Assembly: GCF_000314005.1 (NCBI RefSeq)
Contig: NZ_JH980292.1
Location: 4,602,498 to 4,666,497 of the forward strand
From: Spirulina subsalsa PCC 9445
Lineage (GTDB): Bacteria; Cyanobacteriota; Cyanobacteriia; Cyanobacteriales; Spirulinaceae
DNA: 64,000 nt
Direction of reading: 5' to 3'
In this document: positions 1-8,134 of the stretch, in pieces
Layout: every line of letters starts with the position of its first letter
Position numbering within the stretch: position 1 is the first letter of the stretch
Translations under genes and position numbers: made by a program
Notes under the pieces: model-generated
The model's database searches: none
What the model was told of the DNA's origin: nothing
What the model saw: the letters and a program-made list of their open reading frames with translations, nothing else

Positions 1-1733
1 TTATTGAGCGCTACTATCGCGGCAGTGACCACCGGATTTTAGTCGTCAATGGGGAAGTCGTCGCCGTGGCCGAACGAGTCCCCGCCCACGTCACTGGAGA
101 CGGGCGCTCCACTATCAGCGAATTAATTGATATTACCAACGAAGACCCCCGCCGGGGTGATGGTCATGATAATGTTTTAACCCGGATAACCCTTGACAAA
201 ACCGCCATTGATGTGCTTAAGCGGCAAGGTTATGATCTCGACTCCGTACTCCCAGAAGGGGAACGGGTGTTTTTGCGCGCCACCGCTAACTTGAGTACCG
301 GGGGGATTGCCATTGACCGCACCGATGAAATTCACCCAGAAAATATTTGGTTAGCCAAACGGGTAGTGAAAAACATTGGTTTAGACATTGCAGGGATTGA
401 TGTTGTCACCTCAGATATTAGCAAACCCTTGCGAGAAACCGACGGCGTAGTAGTAGAAGTCAACGCCGCCCCCGGATTCCGGATGCACGCCGCCCCCAGT
501 GTAGGTTTACCCCGCAATGTAGGCGGTGCGGTGTTAGATATGTTATTCCCCCCCGGCACCCCCAGTCGTATCCCGATTATTTCCATTACCGGAACCAACG
601 GCAAAACCACCACCACCCGCCTGATTGCCCATATCTTCCGTCAAACGGGCAAAGTGATCGGTTACACCACCACCGACGGGATTTATATTGGGGATTACCT
701 CGTGGAAAAAGGCGACACCACCGGCCCCCAAAGCGCCCAGGTGATTTTACGCGACCCCACCGTAGAGGTGGCTGTGTTAGAAACGGCGCGGGGTGGGATT
801 TTGCGCGCGGGTCTAGCCTTTGATAGTTGTGATGTAGGGGTAGTTTTGAACGTGGCGGCCGACCATTTAGGCATCGGCGACATTGACACCATTGAACAGT
901 TAACCTCCTTAAAGAGTGTTGTAGCTGAAGCGACTTCCCCTAATGGTTATGTGGTGTTAAACGCCGATGATGAACGGGTAGCAGGGATGGCGGAACGGGT
1001 GAAGGGGAAAATCGCTTATTTCTCCATGAATCCAGAGAATCCCGTCTTACAGGATCATTTACGCCGAGGTAGACTGGTAGCCGTATATGAAAATGGCTAT
1101 CTGTCCATTTTGGAGGGGAGTTTAACCTTCCGCATTGAAGAGGCGAAAAATGTTCCCATTACCATGGGGGGGATGGCACCCTTTATGATTGCCAACGCTT
1201 TGGCGGCCTGTCTAGCGGCCTTTGCTCAGGGGGTGGATGTGGAGTTAATTCGCCAAGGCCTACGCACGTTTAATTTATCGGCCGAGAAAACCCCCGGACG
1301 GATGAATTTATTTGATTTGGGTCAATATCATGTTTTGTTGGATTATGCCCACAATCCGGCGAGTTATGAGGCGCTAGGTGGCTTTGTGAAGAATTGGCAG
1401 GGCGATCGCGTAGGCGTGATTGGCGGCCCAGGAGATCGACGGGATGAAGACTTGATCCAATTGGGTCGTCTTTCGGCGCAAATGTTTGATTACATGATCG
1501 TTAAGGAAGATTATGACCGTCGCGGTCGCAATTCTGGGGAAGTGGCTGATCTGATTATTAAAGGCATCCTGCAAGAAAATCCCGAAGCCCAGTATGACCG
1601 GATTTTGGATGAACAGGAAGCCATTACCACCGGGTTTGAAAAGGTCAAGGATGGCGGTTTAGTGGTCATCCTGCCGGAAAGTGTCGGTGCAGCCATGAAG
1701 CGCATTGAGGCGGAACAAGCGAAGCAGGGTTAA
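1..1733 (+). CDS. cphA: Cyanophycin synthetase, C-terminal part (5' end outside window)
   Basis: This enzyme polymerises aspartate and arginine into cyanophycin, the cyanobacterial nitrogen reserve, using ATP. The reading frame is open from base 3, so the gene starts upstream and only about 577 of the usual 870-900 residues are visible. The first residues belong to the ATP-grasp domain, which ends near the NAAPGFRMH motif. A Mur-ligase-like domain follows, with its P-loop TGTNGKTTTT, the TARGGILRAG segment and the ligase motif DYAHNPASYEAL. A GTG at 66 is inside the domain and is not the real start. A strong terminator follows directly. cphB is commonly upstream in other cyanobacteria, but that cannot be checked here. 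Confidence 0.95.
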   Translation, partial: IERYYRGSDHRILVVNGEVVAVAERVPAHVTGDGRSTISELIDITNEDPRRGDGHDNVLTRITLDKTAIDVLKRQGYDLDSVLPEGERVFLRATANLSTGGIAIDRTDEIHPENIWLAKRVVKNIGLDIAGIDVVTSDISKPLRETDGVVVEVNAAPGFRMHAAPSVGLPRNVGGAVLDMLFPPGTPSRIPIISITGTNGKTTTTRLIAHIFRQTGKVIGYTTTDGIYIGDYLVEKGDTTGPQSAQVILRDPTVEVAVLETARGGILRAGLAFDSCDVGVVLNVAADHLGIGDIDTIEQLTSLKSVVAEATSPNGYVVLNADDERVAGMAERVKGKIAYFSMNPENPVLQDHLRRGRLVAVYENGYLSILEGSLTFRIEEAKNVPITMGGMAPFMIANALAACLAAFAQGVDVELIRQGLRTFNLSAEKTPGRMNLFDLGQYHVLLDYAHNPASYEALGGFVKNWQGDRVGVIGGPGDRRDEDLIQLGRLSAQMFDYMIVKEDYDRRGRNSGEVADLIIKGILQENPEAQYDRILDEQEAITTGFEKVKDGGLVVILPESVGAAMKRIEAEQAKQG

Positions 1734-1756
1734 TCCTGAGTGAAGGGGAAAGAGCC

Positions 1757-1787
1757 AGAGGGGAAATGATGATTTCCCCTCTTTTTT
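1757..1787 (+). terminator. Rho-independent terminator of cphA
   Basis: A perfect 10-bp stem (AGAGGGGAAA at 1757-1766 with TTTCCCCTCT at 1773-1782) encloses a 6-base loop and runs into a T tract ending at 1787. It lies 24 bases after the cphA stop codon. Confidence 0.85.
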
Positions 1788-1806
1788 GTTCCCTGTAGCC
1801 CCGTCG

Positions 1807-1833
1807 GTTGGGTGAAACGAAGTGTAACCCAAC
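1807..1833. repeat. Short palindromic intergenic repeat, copy 1
   Basis: GTTGGGT at 1807-1813 pairs with ACCCAAC at 1827-1833 around a 13-base loop. A close copy lies at 47826-47852, also after a gene end. This family is common between cyanobacterial genes. The rest of 1834-1965 holds no gene I can support. Confidence 0.6.
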
Positions 1834-1965
1834 ATTTGGCCTGCGGTCGAGGCTAATAGGGATGGGGTATTCTTGCTCCCATTCGATAAATTCAGTGAGT
1901 CCGATTTCATCTCCGATCTTTTTTGCTAAAATAACTGGTGGCTTTTAGACCGGGTAATATCTAAA

Positions 1966-2421
1966 TTGGTTATGGAAGATTTTGCTGGTGCATCCTTAGC
2001 CAGAAAAAAAGATGCTGAGACTCTATTAAATCTAGAAAACCACAATATCGCGGCTTTGCATTTGGGTGGTATTAGTATTGAGTGTCGTTTAAAGTCATTG
2101 CTCGCATCCTATCATAGCATTAGTGAATGGGATGAAAAAAGTCGCAGAAAGAAGGACTCTATGTTCAATCAGCAGATTAATAATCCGGGGCATAGTCTCA
2201 CCACATCCCTACGTCATATGCCAGAATTATTCAAGTTGGCAAAATCAGATCAGCAACTTCTAAACCACCTAAATTGTTTGGTTTACCCTCTCGGTGCAAC
2301 CTCTGTTGATTATATCAGTTTACGTTATGTGGCTCAGGCATCACCTATTCAGGGGAATGAGTGGAAAAAGAGTTTTGATTATGTTTATGGTTGGCTAAAA
2401 AAGAATGAGTTCAGAATTTGA
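1966..2421 (+). CDS. Small HEPN-like protein, partner of the downstream ATPase
   Basis: Function is not known. The protein has 151 residues from a TTG at 1966, or 149 from the ATG at 1972; no good ribosome-binding site decides between them. Residues about 28-50 (AALHLGGISIECRLKSLL) resemble the first long helix of HEPN domains, and a later GHSL..SL segment resembles the helix that follows in that fold. The catalytic Rx4-6H motif of toxic HEPN RNases is not clearly present, so the HEPN label rests on pattern only and the protein may be non-catalytic. Its stop overlaps the next gene's start by four bases (ATGA), which implies translational coupling. The gene is AT-richer than its neighbours and has no HIP1 octamer, which suggests horizontal acquisition. 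Confidence 0.6.
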   Translation: MVMEDFAGASLARKKDAETLLNLENHNIAALHLGGISIECRLKSLLASYHSISEWDEKSRRKKDSMFNQQINNPGHSLTTSLRHMPELFKLAKSDQQLLNHLNCLVYPLGATSVDYISLRYVAQASPIQGNEWKKSFDYVYGWLKKNEFRI

Positions 2422-5048
2422 TGAATCCCTCAAAACTGCGTGAAGAACTGAAGCGTAAATTCTCCAATAATTTTCAACTGGATGTTGGAGAGGGTGGTTT
2501 TGTGTTGTTGACCGTGATCTCAGAAGTGTTTAACGGGAAGAGTAGATCCGAGCGATTACAGACAGTTGACCCCTTAATTCAAAAAGCTGATTTATCTGTT
2601 GGGCTCATTGAACTATACACCCCTGAAGAAGCAAGTGAACAGGGCATAGCACTATCAGATACAAACAGTGAAATTCCGACATCATGGCAAAAAGCTGTCG
2701 ATATGTTGGCATCGGGCAAAACTGTTTCTGAGAAAAACAGTCATCAGGTTAAGCGTGTCGTATTTTATTCTTACAAGGGGGGAGTCGGCAGAACTACGGC
2801 ATTAATCCAAACGGCTTTTCAATTAATCCGTTCTGGTCAGCGCGTTGTTATTGTTGACATGGATGTTGAAGCACCGGGATTACATACTTTACTTCCTGCT
2901 CAAAAAGCCCCGTTAAAAGTAGGTTTAGTCGATTATTTATGGGAGCGCCAAACTTGTTTTTTAAATGAAGTTTATCAACCTCAAGTTGAGTTAGGGGGCG
3001 ACGAGGGCATTATCTACAGCGTCACCGATACACATTCTAAACGTCCTTTGTTCGTTGTACCTGCGGGGAATATTGGGCGGAGATATGTGCAGCGATTATC
3101 ACTGTTGACCACTACACACCTTTTTGATCAGGCTGATGCTCCATGGTTGCAGTTTGAGCAGGAACTTTGGGAGCAGTTTCAACCTGACATCATGCTGATT
3201 GATGCACGAACAGGACTCAATGAATGGGGCGGTTTCACGTTGTTAGGGCTGGCAGATGATATTTTTATCGTCTTATATCCTAGTGAACAAAATGCTGAAG
3301 GTGTTCGTTTTGTTAAAAACACTTTAAATGAACTAACTCGTGCTGATGTCAAATTGGTATTATCCCCTGTTCCTGAAGGTATCATCGGCACTAATTTAGT
3401 GGACAATATAAAACATTCTTTAGAGTTAACTAATGATCAGCAAAAAGAACTGATCCAAATTCCTTATCATCCTAATATTGCGGGTGTTACTCAGTTTCCG
3501 GTTGAGACGGCTTTGCCTTACTACGCTCCCATTGCAAATTATTTACTAGAAAAAAATAGTGTATTAGAATCTGACGCACTAATTAGTTCATCTAACCGTT
3601 TAAATTTAGTAAGCTCTTTATCCTTTTCAGAACGTGATGCTGCTAGTATTTTAGATAATGATTTTGATAAAATTTTTCAAAAAACAACTGATTTTGACCG
3701 TTGCTTAGACGATGCTGTTTGGGTGATTCGAGGGCGGAAAGGTACAGGTAAGTCAACGCTCTATACTTTATTTACTCAGCATCGTGAAAATGCGGAAAAA
3801 TATGCACGGGGTCGGCTAGAAAATATAACCATATTGTCAGGCCACGGCAATAGTGACCAATTTAGACCCACAGGTGATGTTTTTGAGCAAATTGGTCAAA
3901 AAATTAATCAACAGAAAAAGGATTGGTTATCGTTATGGCGGGCTTATGTTGTGGTTCAAATTTATCGTTCAATTCCTGAATTTATTGAAATATTGAAGCA
4001 GGCTAAATTTAAAAGTTTACTTTCTCGATTAAACTATAACTTTTCTCTAGATAAGTACAAAAATACTTGGGAAGCAAAACATACTCATAAACTGGTTGAA
4101 TTTGTCACGAATGAAGATTTAAATTCCTGTTGCCGAGATGCTTTGAGTTATTATAATCAGTCATTGAGTGAAGCGGCACAAAAAATCTGGTTACTTTATG
4201 ATGATTTAGATCAGGATATTAAAGAAGGTAGTAATTGGCAACAAGAGGCCTTGGGCGGGCTGATGCGTCTGATTTACGATCTCAATAATCAAGGCTTATA
4301 TCATATTCGTTTTAAAGTATTTTTGCGAGAGGATATCTGGAGTAATTTGATTTTCACGAATAAAAGTCATTTTGGTGAAGCACGGACTTTACTATTGCAG
4401 TGGGGAAAAATTGATTTTTTGCGTTTAGCTTATCGTTTAGCGATTGGCGGGTCTATCGATTTCAAAATGCTTTCTAACCGTGTTTTGCCTCTGGCAGATA
4501 GTGAGATTGATGAAGCCAGTGAAGATGCTTTACGTCAAGCATTAGCGCCCTTATGGGGTTTGAAGGTTGAAAAGGGCAAAAATGCTTATGTGTCTCAATG
4601 GGTGTATTCCCGGTTAACTGATGCCAGTAACAACACTTATCCGCGTTCTTTAACTATTTTACTCAATAAAGCCAGAGAGGTAGAGTTAGCGGCACAAAAC
4701 AAAAATGTAGCGAGTAATCGTTTATTGGGTTGGAAGTCTTTAACTGAGGGTTTAGAGGCTGCTTCTCAGGAACGGTGCGATGCGATCAAAAATGAATATC
4801 CAGAATTCTTAGAATTTTTTGAGAGTATGAATAAATTAAGTTCTTTGTTTAAGGAGGAGGATTTAGAGCTATTATGGCGCGATACTGTGGCGAATCAGTC
4901 TAATTTGTCTTTCGAGAATTTCTTAAAAAGATTGCAGCAAATTGGTTTGATAGCTGAACGAAAGGATAAAAAGCGTTATGACTATGCTGTGGCTGATTTA
5001 TATGTTTATGGGTTTGGCGTTAAGCGGAGACAGGGGCAGCGAAAATAA
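2418..5048 (+). CDS. BolA-like / KGGVGR-type ATPase with second P-loop NTPase domain
   Basis: This is a large multidomain ATPase of 876 residues with no established function. Residues 1 to about 75 match the BolA layout, including the core FNGKSRSER and LYTPEE. Residues about 112-390 form a ParA/MinD-like domain with a variant deviant Walker A, KGGVGRTT (120-127), followed by VDMDVEAPG. The lysine-to-arginine change at position 125 is typical of the KGGVGR group found in conflict systems. A second P-loop GRKGTGKST lies at 439-447, with a Walker B-like LLYDDLD at 592-598, resembling the Sll1717-type P-loop ATPases. The C-terminal 200 residues look helical. The start overlaps the HEPN-like gene. 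I saw no HIP1 site between 2.0 and 5.2 kb, unlike the flanks. Domain calls are from motifs; a defence role is inferred. Confidence 0.8.
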   Translation: MMNPSKLREELKRKFSNNFQLDVGEGGFVLLTVISEVFNGKSRSERLQTVDPLIQKADLSVGLIELYTPEEASEQGIALSDTNSEIPTSWQKAVDMLASGKTVSEKNSHQVKRVVFYSYKGGVGRTTALIQTAFQLIRSGQRVVIVDMDVEAPGLHTLLPAQKAPLKVGLVDYLWERQTCFLNEVYQPQVELGGDEGIIYSVTDTHSKRPLFVVPAGNIGRRYVQRLSLLTTTHLFDQADAPWLQFEQELWEQFQPDIMLIDARTGLNEWGGFTLLGLADDIFIVLYPSEQNAEGVRFVKNTLNELTRADVKLVLSPVPEGIIGTNLVDNIKHSLELTNDQQKELIQIPYHPNIAGVTQFPVETALPYYAPIANYLLEKNSVLESDALISSSNRLNLVSSLSFSERDAASILDNDFDKIFQKTTDFDRCLDDAVWVIRGRKGTGKSTLYTLFTQHRENAEKYARGRLENITILSGHGNSDQFRPTGDVFEQIGQKINQQKKDWLSLWRAYVVVQIYRSIPEFIEILKQAKFKSLLSRLNYNFSLDKYKNTWEAKHTHKLVEFVTNEDLNSCCRDALSYYNQSLSEAAQKIWLLYDDLDQDIKEGSNWQQEALGGLMRLIYDLNNQGLYHIRFKVFLREDIWSNLIFTNKSHFGEARTLLLQWGKIDFLRLAYRLAIGGSIDFKMLSNRVLPLADSEIDEASEDALRQALAPLWGLKVEKGKNAYVSQWVYSRLTDASNNTYPRSLTILLNKAREVELAAQNKNVASNRLLGWKSLTEGLEAASQERCDAIKNEYPEFLEFFESMNKLSSLFKEEDLELLWRDTVANQSNLSFENFLKRLQQIGLIAERKDKKRYDYAVADLYVYGFGVKRRQGQRK

Positions 5049-5050
5049 TT

Positions 5051-5076
5051 AGGGTCTGCTGAATATACATCTAAGC
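5051..5076 (+). repeat. IS-end-like repeat, left copy flanking the BrxD-like module
   Basis: AGGGTCTGCTGAATA at 5051-5065 matches, with two changes, AGGGCTTGCTGAATA read on the minus strand at 8116-8130. The two copies face each other across the two-gene module. The same element at 31641-31666 matches over about 26 bases (22 identical). It may be the terminal repeat of an insertion sequence or MITE. Confidence 0.5.
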
Positions 5077-5204
5077 CATATTAAATGGGACTTTCAGCTT
5101 TTTCAAGAGCGAGAAAGTGCAAGGTTTCAAGAATTAAGATTAGATAAATTTTCAGCAGTTCATAAATACCGATTCAATACTTCTGATTAAATATTCGTTT
5201 TTTC

Positions 5205-6518
5205 TTACAAGGTAAATTCTGCAAATTCATCAGCGTGATGATTCATTTCCACAGCCTCTAATTTAAATTCTGGACTGTGGATAAAGTCCCTAAAGTCTAC
5301 TTGAGAATTTTGTTGCAAGATATTTAATAAACTCATAAAATCTCGCACTAACTCACGAGGGGTAAAGAGTTTATCTGCTCCCAAGCGATTGGTTACTTCT
5401 TGCTTAAAATCTTCAATTTCGGCTAATCCTAACGGGCTTTGATATTTAAAATGCTGGGCATGAACTTCAATCAAGCGTTGCAAGAGTTGGGAGAGTTGTT
5501 CAGAGGTTAGGGGTTCTAATTCAATCACCGGGCCAGAATAGTCTTGTAATCCGTCTTGGTGAAAGCGACTTTTGGCTAAACGGGTTCGCCAAGCTTCATC
5601 ACTAAATAATCCCCGCCGTTTATCTTCTACCAGTTGAGGAGTTCCGCCAATAATTACGCCTAAATACTCGGCTTTCCCCTGCATGGTGTCGTTAAACATG
5701 GCTAGGAGTCGATCATAGTTACTTTGTCTGGAACGACTATGAGAGATTTTATACAGATGGATGGCTTCATCTAATAGCACAATTAAGCCTTTATAGCCAA
5801 TATCTGAGGCAAATTTAGCCCAAAGTTTTAGGTAATCATACCAAGTTTCATCGTCAATAATCACTCGCACATCTAGGGCGGTTCTGGCTTCGGTTTTGCT
5901 GCTAAATTCTCCCCGTAACCACCTTAAAGCGTTGTCTTGTTTGTCTTGATTGTCTTCCCGATAACCCCGCCAGTAGGCAATAATAACATTGGCAAAATCA
6001 AAGCCATGGACTAAGCCCTCAAGGTGATCTACCACTTCCCGGATTTTTAGTTCTACTTGATCATCAAATCCTTCCTCTCCGGGGCGTTTTCCGGTGGTTT
6101 GGGCGACTTGGGAGAGGATGCCACTGGTCCATTTTTCGAGGATGAGGGAAATCGCGCCCCCTTTGGGAGAGGTGCGGGTGGCGATGTTTTTCATTAATTC
6201 CCGATAGGTGGCTACGGCTTGATTTTTACTGCCTGCTAAACGTAATTCTGGGGAAAGATCGGCATCGGCTACGACGAATCCCTGTTCCATGGCAAGGTTG
6301 CGGATTAGTTGTAGCATAAAGCTTTTCCCGGCTCCGTAGCGCCCGACGACGAAGCGAAAACCTGCCCCCCCTTCACTGATGTTTTCTAAGTCTTGGGCGA
6401 TCGCACTAATTTCCAATTCTCGACCGACGGCAATATGTTCCAACCCAATCCGAGGGACAACTCCGGCCGCTAAAGCATTGATTAAGGCTGTAGATACTCG
6501 TTTAGGTATTTTCTGCAT
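5205..6518 (-). CDS. BrxD-like ATP-binding protein (DUF2791 family)
   Basis: This is a P-loop ATPase of 437 residues resembling the BrxC/BrxD (DUF2791) family, whose members act in BREX phage resistance and related systems. Residues 10-40 carry the family's N-terminal pattern (INALAAGVVPRIGLE..AVGRE). Walker A is GRYGAGKS (59-66) and Walker B is LIVLLDEA (245-252). No other BREX genes (pglX, pglZ, brxL) are visible, so this is not a BREX locus. The start overlaps the upstream coiled-coil gene by 17 bases, so the pair is almost certainly co-translated and co-functional. The DNA contains a HIP1 site, unlike the convergent ATPase operon. Confidence in the family is high; the biological role is inferred. 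Confidence 0.82.
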   Translation of the reverse strand: MQKIPKRVSTALINALAAGVVPRIGLEHIAVGRELEISAIAQDLENISEGGAGFRFVVGRYGAGKSFMLQLIRNLAMEQGFVVADADLSPELRLAGSKNQAVATYRELMKNIATRTSPKGGAISLILEKWTSGILSQVAQTTGKRPGEEGFDDQVELKIREVVDHLEGLVHGFDFANVIIAYWRGYREDNQDKQDNALRWLRGEFSSKTEARTALDVRVIIDDETWYDYLKLWAKFASDIGYKGLIVLLDEAIHLYKISHSRSRQSNYDRLLAMFNDTMQGKAEYLGVIIGGTPQLVEDKRRGLFSDEAWRTRLAKSRFHQDGLQDYSGPVIELEPLTSEQLSQLLQRLIEVHAQHFKYQSPLGLAEIEDFKQEVTNRLGADKLFTPRELVRDFMSLLNILQQNSQVDFRDFIHSPEFKLEAVEMNHHADEFAEFTL

Positions 6519-8028
6519 GGGTTGAATGGATCAGGGTCAATAGGTCTTGAAATTGCAGGCTGAGGGGTTGGCTAAACAGGGAATGATATTCCTCGTCAAT
6601 GGTCGGAAGAATGGCTAAGTTTTGCCGGATTAAGAAGGTGTCACCAATGGTATTTAAGGCTTTTTCGTTCAGGGCATCAATTAACACTTCGGGCATGGTT
6701 GTCACCTCATCCGCTAGTTGTTTTAGCCGCTCTTCATCTTGGTCTAAAATGGCTTTTAAGGTTTGCTTTTCTGAACCGCATAAATTGTGTAAAAAGTCAA
6801 GCCATTCTTCAGGAAAAGGGGCGGGTTTGCTGGGGGTGGAAGGGGTTCGGATGGGGGTTGTCAGTTGGTCTTCTAAGGTGGCTAGTTCTGCGCTCAAGTT
6901 CTGCTTTTCTTGGGCTAATTGATTCAGTTCTGTTGTCAAGGTAGATTGATTTTGTCTTAACTGATTCAGTTCTGCGCTTAGGCTTTGCTTTTCTTGGGCT
7001 AACTGATTCAGTTCTACTGTCAAGGTGGATTGATTTTGTCTTAACTGATTCAGTTCTAAGCTTAAACGGTGCTTATCTTCTGCTAATTGATGCAGTTCAG
7101 CCGTTAGGCTCGATTGATTTTCTTCAAGTTTGACCCCCTCTGCCTGTAAACGTTCCCATTTTAACATTTTAGGCTCAAGGTTTTGCCAGAGTTCCTGTTT
7201 TTCGAGTAAAATTTTCTCTAGATTCTCAATTTCTAACTCTAGTCCTTCTCGCCGAGCTTCTTTGTAAAAAATTTGCTCATCATTATATTCCCGTTGCAGT
7301 TCTAATTCTGCTAGGGATTGACTTAATTTTTCCTGAAAGTTTTGCAGGTCTTTTAGTTCGTCTTTTAGGGTTTGTAGTTCCTGACTCAGTTTATATTTTT
7401 GCCGACTGAGTTGGGTTAACTCAGGAATCAGTTGCTCCCGCTTAGTTTGTTGGGCTAAAATTTGCCCTTGTAACTGATCATATTCACTTTGTAGCTGTTC
7501 TAAACGGTCTTCGCTTTTCTGGACTAACACCCCATGAGCGACTCCTCCCCGTTTAAATTCTACCGGATGATCCGGTGCGGCTTGCAGTTGGGGGGACTGC
7601 CACGGATTTGTTCCCAGCAAGGTCTTTTGCTGTTGAGTGGGAAGGGATTGATACAACTCCTTGCGGTATTGATGCAGTTCAGCCACGCGCATTAGAATCT
7701 GTTCTCGTTCGCTGTATAAGGCATCGAGATTAGATTCTAGGGTTTGTCGTTGGTGGAGTGCGATCGCAATTTCTTCCTGACAATTGTCCCGTTGTTGCAG
7801 TAGCAACTGGATTTGATGGTGCAAACCTTGTTTCAATTGCTTGTCCTGCTGTACCCGTTTCCGATAAAGTGCGATCGCACAGCCATAACTTGCAGGCAGC
7901 GCCGCAATCCCCGTTAACACCCCCTGCTTAAACTCCCGACTCAGCAAGAGTCCTAGTCCAAAGCTAAGAGAAAAAGCAATGGACCCCAAAATCACCTGAT
8001 TGACCAGCTTCTTGTTTCTAGATGGCAT
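6502..8028 (-). CDS. Membrane-anchored coiled-coil protein with TerB-C-like C-terminus
   Basis: This protein of 508 residues has three parts. Two hydrophobic segments lie in the first 50 residues, giving a likely membrane hairpin. A very long Gln/Glu/Leu-rich coiled coil covers about residues 55-400. A C-terminal globular part (about 420-500), with the pattern LADEVTTMPEVLIDALNEKALNTIGD, resembles the TerB-C domain that accompanies DUF2791 ATPases. I chose the ATG at 8028 because it directly precedes the membrane segment; a GTG at 8064 would add 12 residues. The coiled coil contains an internal 84-bp tandem duplication. The end overlaps the BrxD-like gene by 17 bases. A membrane sensor or scaffold for the ATPase is an inference. 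Confidence 0.7.
   Translation of the reverse strand: MPSRNKKLVNQVILGSIAFSLSFGLGLLLSREFKQGVLTGIAALPASYGCAIALYRKRVQQDKQLKQGLHHQIQLLLQQRDNCQEEIAIALHQRQTLESNLDALYSEREQILMRVAELHQYRKELYQSLPTQQQKTLLGTNPWQSPQLQAAPDHPVEFKRGGVAHGVLVQKSEDRLEQLQSEYDQLQGQILAQQTKREQLIPELTQLSRQKYKLSQELQTLKDELKDLQNFQEKLSQSLAELELQREYNDEQIFYKEARREGLELEIENLEKILLEKQELWQNLEPKMLKWERLQAEGVKLEENQSSLTAELHQLAEDKHRLSLELNQLRQNQSTLTVELNQLAQEKQSLSAELNQLRQNQSTLTTELNQLAQEKQNLSAELATLEDQLTTPIRTPSTPSKPAPFPEEWLDFLHNLCGSEKQTLKAILDQDEERLKQLADEVTTMPEVLIDALNEKALNTIGDTFLIRQNLAILPTIDEEYHSLFSQPLSLQFQDLLTLIHSTHAENT
6885..7052. repeat. 84-bp tandem repeat inside the coiled-coil gene
   Basis: Two units starting at 6885 and 6969, with a partial third from 7053, encode a 28-residue (four-heptad) repeat containing LNQLRQNQSTLT and ELNQLAQEKQ. 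The period keeps the frame and the heptad register, so unit number can vary without breaking the coil. Confidence 0.75.
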
Positions 8029-8110
8029 TGTACTGGAATTCCAGAAAACGGAAAAATTCCCCACGAAAGGTTCACTTGTTCATTGTGCCACTACACCAGC
8101 CCAACTCTCA

Positions 8111-8134
8111 GACTTATTCAGCAAGCCCTATTTA
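8111..8134 (-). repeat. IS-end-like repeat, right copy flanking the BrxD-like module
   Basis: On the minus strand this reads TAAATAGGGCTTGCTGAATA and faces the copy at 5051. The TAG stop codon of the cyclase gene (8128-8130) lies inside it, so the repeat abuts or has reshaped the end of that gene. Confidence 0.5.

Noticed and set aside
1740..1947. Minus-strand open stretch encoding IGLTEFIEWEQEYP
   Set aside because: It begins after a stop, overlaps the terminator and palindromic repeat, and has no recognisable start or family.
5205..8028. A BREX locus
   Set aside because: Only the BrxD-like ATPase is present; pglX, pglZ, brxC and brxL are absent.
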